Below are positions 61,841-64,000 of a DNA stretch of 64,000 nt, piece after piece. How positions within the stretch are numbered: the stretch's first letter is position 1; the number at the start of each line of letters is the position of its first letter. The translations under genes were made by a program, and so were the position numbers. The notes beneath the pieces are model-generated. The model was not told the origin of the DNA and did not search any database. It saw only the letters and a list, made by a program, of their open reading frames with translations. Source of the stretch: Solenopsis invicta (taxonomy: Eukaryota; Arthropoda; Insecta; Hymenoptera; Formicidae); contig NC_052671.1 of the NCBI RefSeq assembly GCF_016802725.1, forward strand, positions 11,873,002 to 11,937,001, read 5' to 3'.

Positions 61841-62233
61841 TAATATTTTACGCACCTTCCTTAGGTGCGTAAGGTTGGATTCTCTAGTACACTTCAAAAG
61901 ACAACTACTGGTTTAAGGAGTTCATTGAAAGGCATAACAGTTGTAAAATTTTGATATGTTTGAAAAACGGTTTCTATTTTTTGAATTGTCAAAAATTTTG
62001 GGAAGTTGTGAGCAACAACTTAAAATGAAAGACCATAACATATTTTTGTGATTATTCTTTATTTAAGTTGTAGAAAAAAGAAAATTAAGATAATTTTGAT
62101 AAAAAAATAAAGTCCATATAATCTGATTAGTCCAATTTGCAGTGAATACAGGTGTAATAGCCAGTTTTTAAATTGGGAAATTTCATGTGCACATTTCAAT
62201 CGCATTTATTGCAATGTATTGAATTGTTTTTGT

Positions 62234-62455
62234 TCAATTTCTTGTTTCATTTCTGTGGCCACTTAGCGATGAAACAAAATTGTCCAATTTTTTATTCAAA
62301 GCGGTTAAAAAATCTACGTTTGCTTCATTTAGTTTTGAAATGTAGCGAGTCAATTTGCACTTATCAATGTTATATGCTCGACCAACGGACCGTACCGCTT
62401 TCTTCTCAATCGTCACCTCTTTGATGGCAGCAATTATGACATTAATATCGATCAC
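62234..62455 (-). pseudogene. truncated pogo-type transposase, Psq helix-turn-helix
   Basis: A 73-aa frame contains IIAAIKEVTIEKKAVRSVG and AYNIDKCKLTRYISKLNEA, which fit the HTH_Psq DNA-binding fold at the N-terminus of pogo/Tigger transposases. The frame ends soon after, before any catalytic DDE core, whereas full proteins are several hundred residues long. It sits inside the pogo-like element and is a remnant, not a host gene. Confidence 0.6.
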
Positions 62456-63289
62456 TGGCTTACTAGATTCACTTGTACATACACTTATGACGCGGCATGA
62501 CGACTATATCTACAATTAAAACACGAAAAAATCACGAAAACTACTAAATTCATTATGAAATTGCATGAAACATCCAAATTATGCATGAATATTGTAAAAT
62601 ACGCATGAAAGATGCCAATTTAAGTTAAAAAATGTAGTGGCTCACAACTCCCCAAAAGTGATGATTCGCAATTCCCCAAATGCTACATTATCAAAATGGC
62701 CGCATAATACTTAACGCATCGAATGTTCATGCAAAATTTCTGTTGTGCATCGAAATGGTAGTTCACCAGTAATAATTTTGTAATATATTTATTTTTGCAA
62801 TCAGCTTGAAAAAATAAGTAAGTTCACGAATACAAATGGTCGAAAAAACTTTTTGAAGAAAATTAAAAATTAAAATCTGGAGAGACATTTAGATTGTGTG
62901 TTGACACGACGAATGCTAGTCAAAAAGTAAGATTGCATGGAGAGAAACATTTTACCGTAGTTGGAACATGTTAAAATTTGAAATATGACCGACTTTGAGT
63001 GCTGGCTCACAACTCCCCCTGGCTTACAACTCCCCAAACTCCCCTACTATTTTTAAAATAAATTCTGTTTAAACAGTATTTTTTAATTTAAGATTTAATT
63101 AAAATGTTTAATGTTACATATTTAAAAATTATAAAAATATTTTTTGCAAGGAGAAAATTAATTTTTAAATTAAAAGTAAAGAATTCTGTTATATAAAGTA
63201 TATGTAAATCATATTTTAACTTAAAAATAAACTTTGATTTTTTGTTGTATTAATTTTTTATTATATACCTTTACTGTATATTTTTTATT

Positions 63290-64000
63290 ATAATGCACTT
63301 ACAAAGATTTTCCAACTGCTGTATTTGAGAATTTATACTATTTGTTTGCTTTAACTATCACATTGCCATAGTTAAACGCTCAGGGACATTATTTGATGAA
63401 TTCTTCGTTTCTCCGTCTCTTCAAGCGATAACGGAAGAAAAACATCTATCGTATATCTCAATACAATTTTCTAATTGTGATATTTCTACTCGTTTTACGT
63501 ATTCATATCCCTGTTATTATTATAATAAGGAACTAGCAACGTTCTTGAGAAATAATATTTTCATGAATCAAGATTGCACGAGATCGTTTCGCAATTATGC
63601 TTTATTAGAAAATTGTACAATGTACATCTATAAATATTTTTATAAAGACAACAGAACAGAGAAGAAACAGACAGATATACGGAAGAATAAATTCTTTGAA
63701 TTCTCCTCAGCATTAGTCATTTTCTATTTTCACGGTTATGTTTCCTTCAATATGGTTTATTCTTGGTACATTACAAAACATTTTCCATGCCTGTTTGCAA
63801 AATTATTACCTTGGTTGTTGCGTAGTGAATCGTTAGCTATAGTTTGATGGCAATAAAATATTAATGTTGATGGTCCGTAACGCTCGGTTAGGTACTAGTA
63901 CACTTTTGTTATAGCGTGATGTCTGCAATCCGCTGTTACATGTCAAAATATCATGTGCTTCGTTGAATACTGACTTTTACGTTTACTTTTTAACAAATAT
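63290..64000. repeat. duplicated upstream block, copy B
   Basis: Homologous to 56570-57420 (see there). It runs to the end of the window, so its true length is unknown. No receptor exon was recognised within it on the minus strand. The plus-strand open frame at 63545-63847 is not conserved in copy A. Confidence 0.5.

Larger units (their letters stand above)
61412..63044. mobile_element. pogo-like DNA transposon with reiterated terminal motif
   Basis: TA lies at both borders. The inverted ends are GGGGAGTTTGGGGAGTTGT on the left and, reverse-complemented, the same 19 bases on the right. The motif GGGGAGTTGTGAGC or close variants recurs inside (about 61420, 61990, 62645, 62675, 63010, 63030), mostly inverted toward the right end. 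A minus-strand ORF inside encodes a Psq-type helix-turn-helix, supporting assignment to the pogo branch of Tc1/mariner. A 362-bp mariner derivative is nested at 61479-61840. The remaining transposase is missing, so the copy is non-autonomous. Confidence 0.8.

Noticed and set aside
57102..63847. Two open frames (57102-57323, 63545-63847) sharing an ESLA motif
   Set aside because: The surrounding DNA is a duplicated block. Similarity does not follow codon structure beyond a few residues.
1..64000. tRNA genes, rRNA genes or CRISPR arrays
   Set aside because: No B-box-like GGTTCGANTCC with a paired cloverleaf, no rRNA core sequence and no regularly spaced direct repeats were found by eye. A covariance-model scan was not possible.

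Overview
The window looks like nuclear DNA of a hymenopteran insect, most likely an ant. The evidence is AT-rich intergenic DNA broken by short CpG-rich islands, genes with small exons and GT-AG introns, two tandem insect odorant receptor (7-transmembrane) genes with five coding exons each, and many mariner, pogo, piggyBac-like and foldback DNA transposon remnants. No tRNA, rRNA, CRISPR array or prokaryotic-style operon was seen. All gene models below were spliced by eye: GT-AG sites, phase matching and resemblance to known families.

Layout. (1) 1.4-2.3 kb, minus strand: a small secreted peptide precursor with a TATA promoter. (2) 2.3-10.4 kb: gene-poor, with two MITE-like hairpins. (3) 10.7-16.3 kb, minus: a complete eight-exon PTPN1/Ptp61F-type tyrosine phosphatase with a C-terminal membrane tail, starting in a CpG-rich island. 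(4) 17.8-21.0 kb, minus: a complete six-exon HMCES (SRAP-domain) gene. It sits head-to-head with a short unidentified ORF at 21.3 kb, and a CGGTAGAT-repeat element lies between them. (5) 22-24 kb: repeats. At 24.6 kb, minus, there is an orphan-looking first coding exon. (6) 24.7-34.8 kb: gene-poor AT-rich DNA with a few GC islands, a 37-bp palindrome and a foldback repeat. (7) 34.9-49.5 kb, plus: a seven-exon gene for a four-transmembrane protein. Its 9.5-kb third intron holds several MITEs, GC islands and one possible antisense small gene. (8) 51.9-64 kb, minus: two tandem odorant receptor genes, each with a transposon end within about 200 bp upstream of its start codon, plus a duplicated non-coding block.

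The genes do not form one pathway. The phosphatase, HMCES and the 4-TM protein look like conserved single-copy genes, while the odorant receptors are a lineage-type tandem array.

The most unusual structure is 54.17-55.85 kb: a long inverted-repeat element directly upstream of one receptor. A much younger, almost perfectly palindromic mariner derivative has inserted into one arm, and the other arm preserves the empty site.
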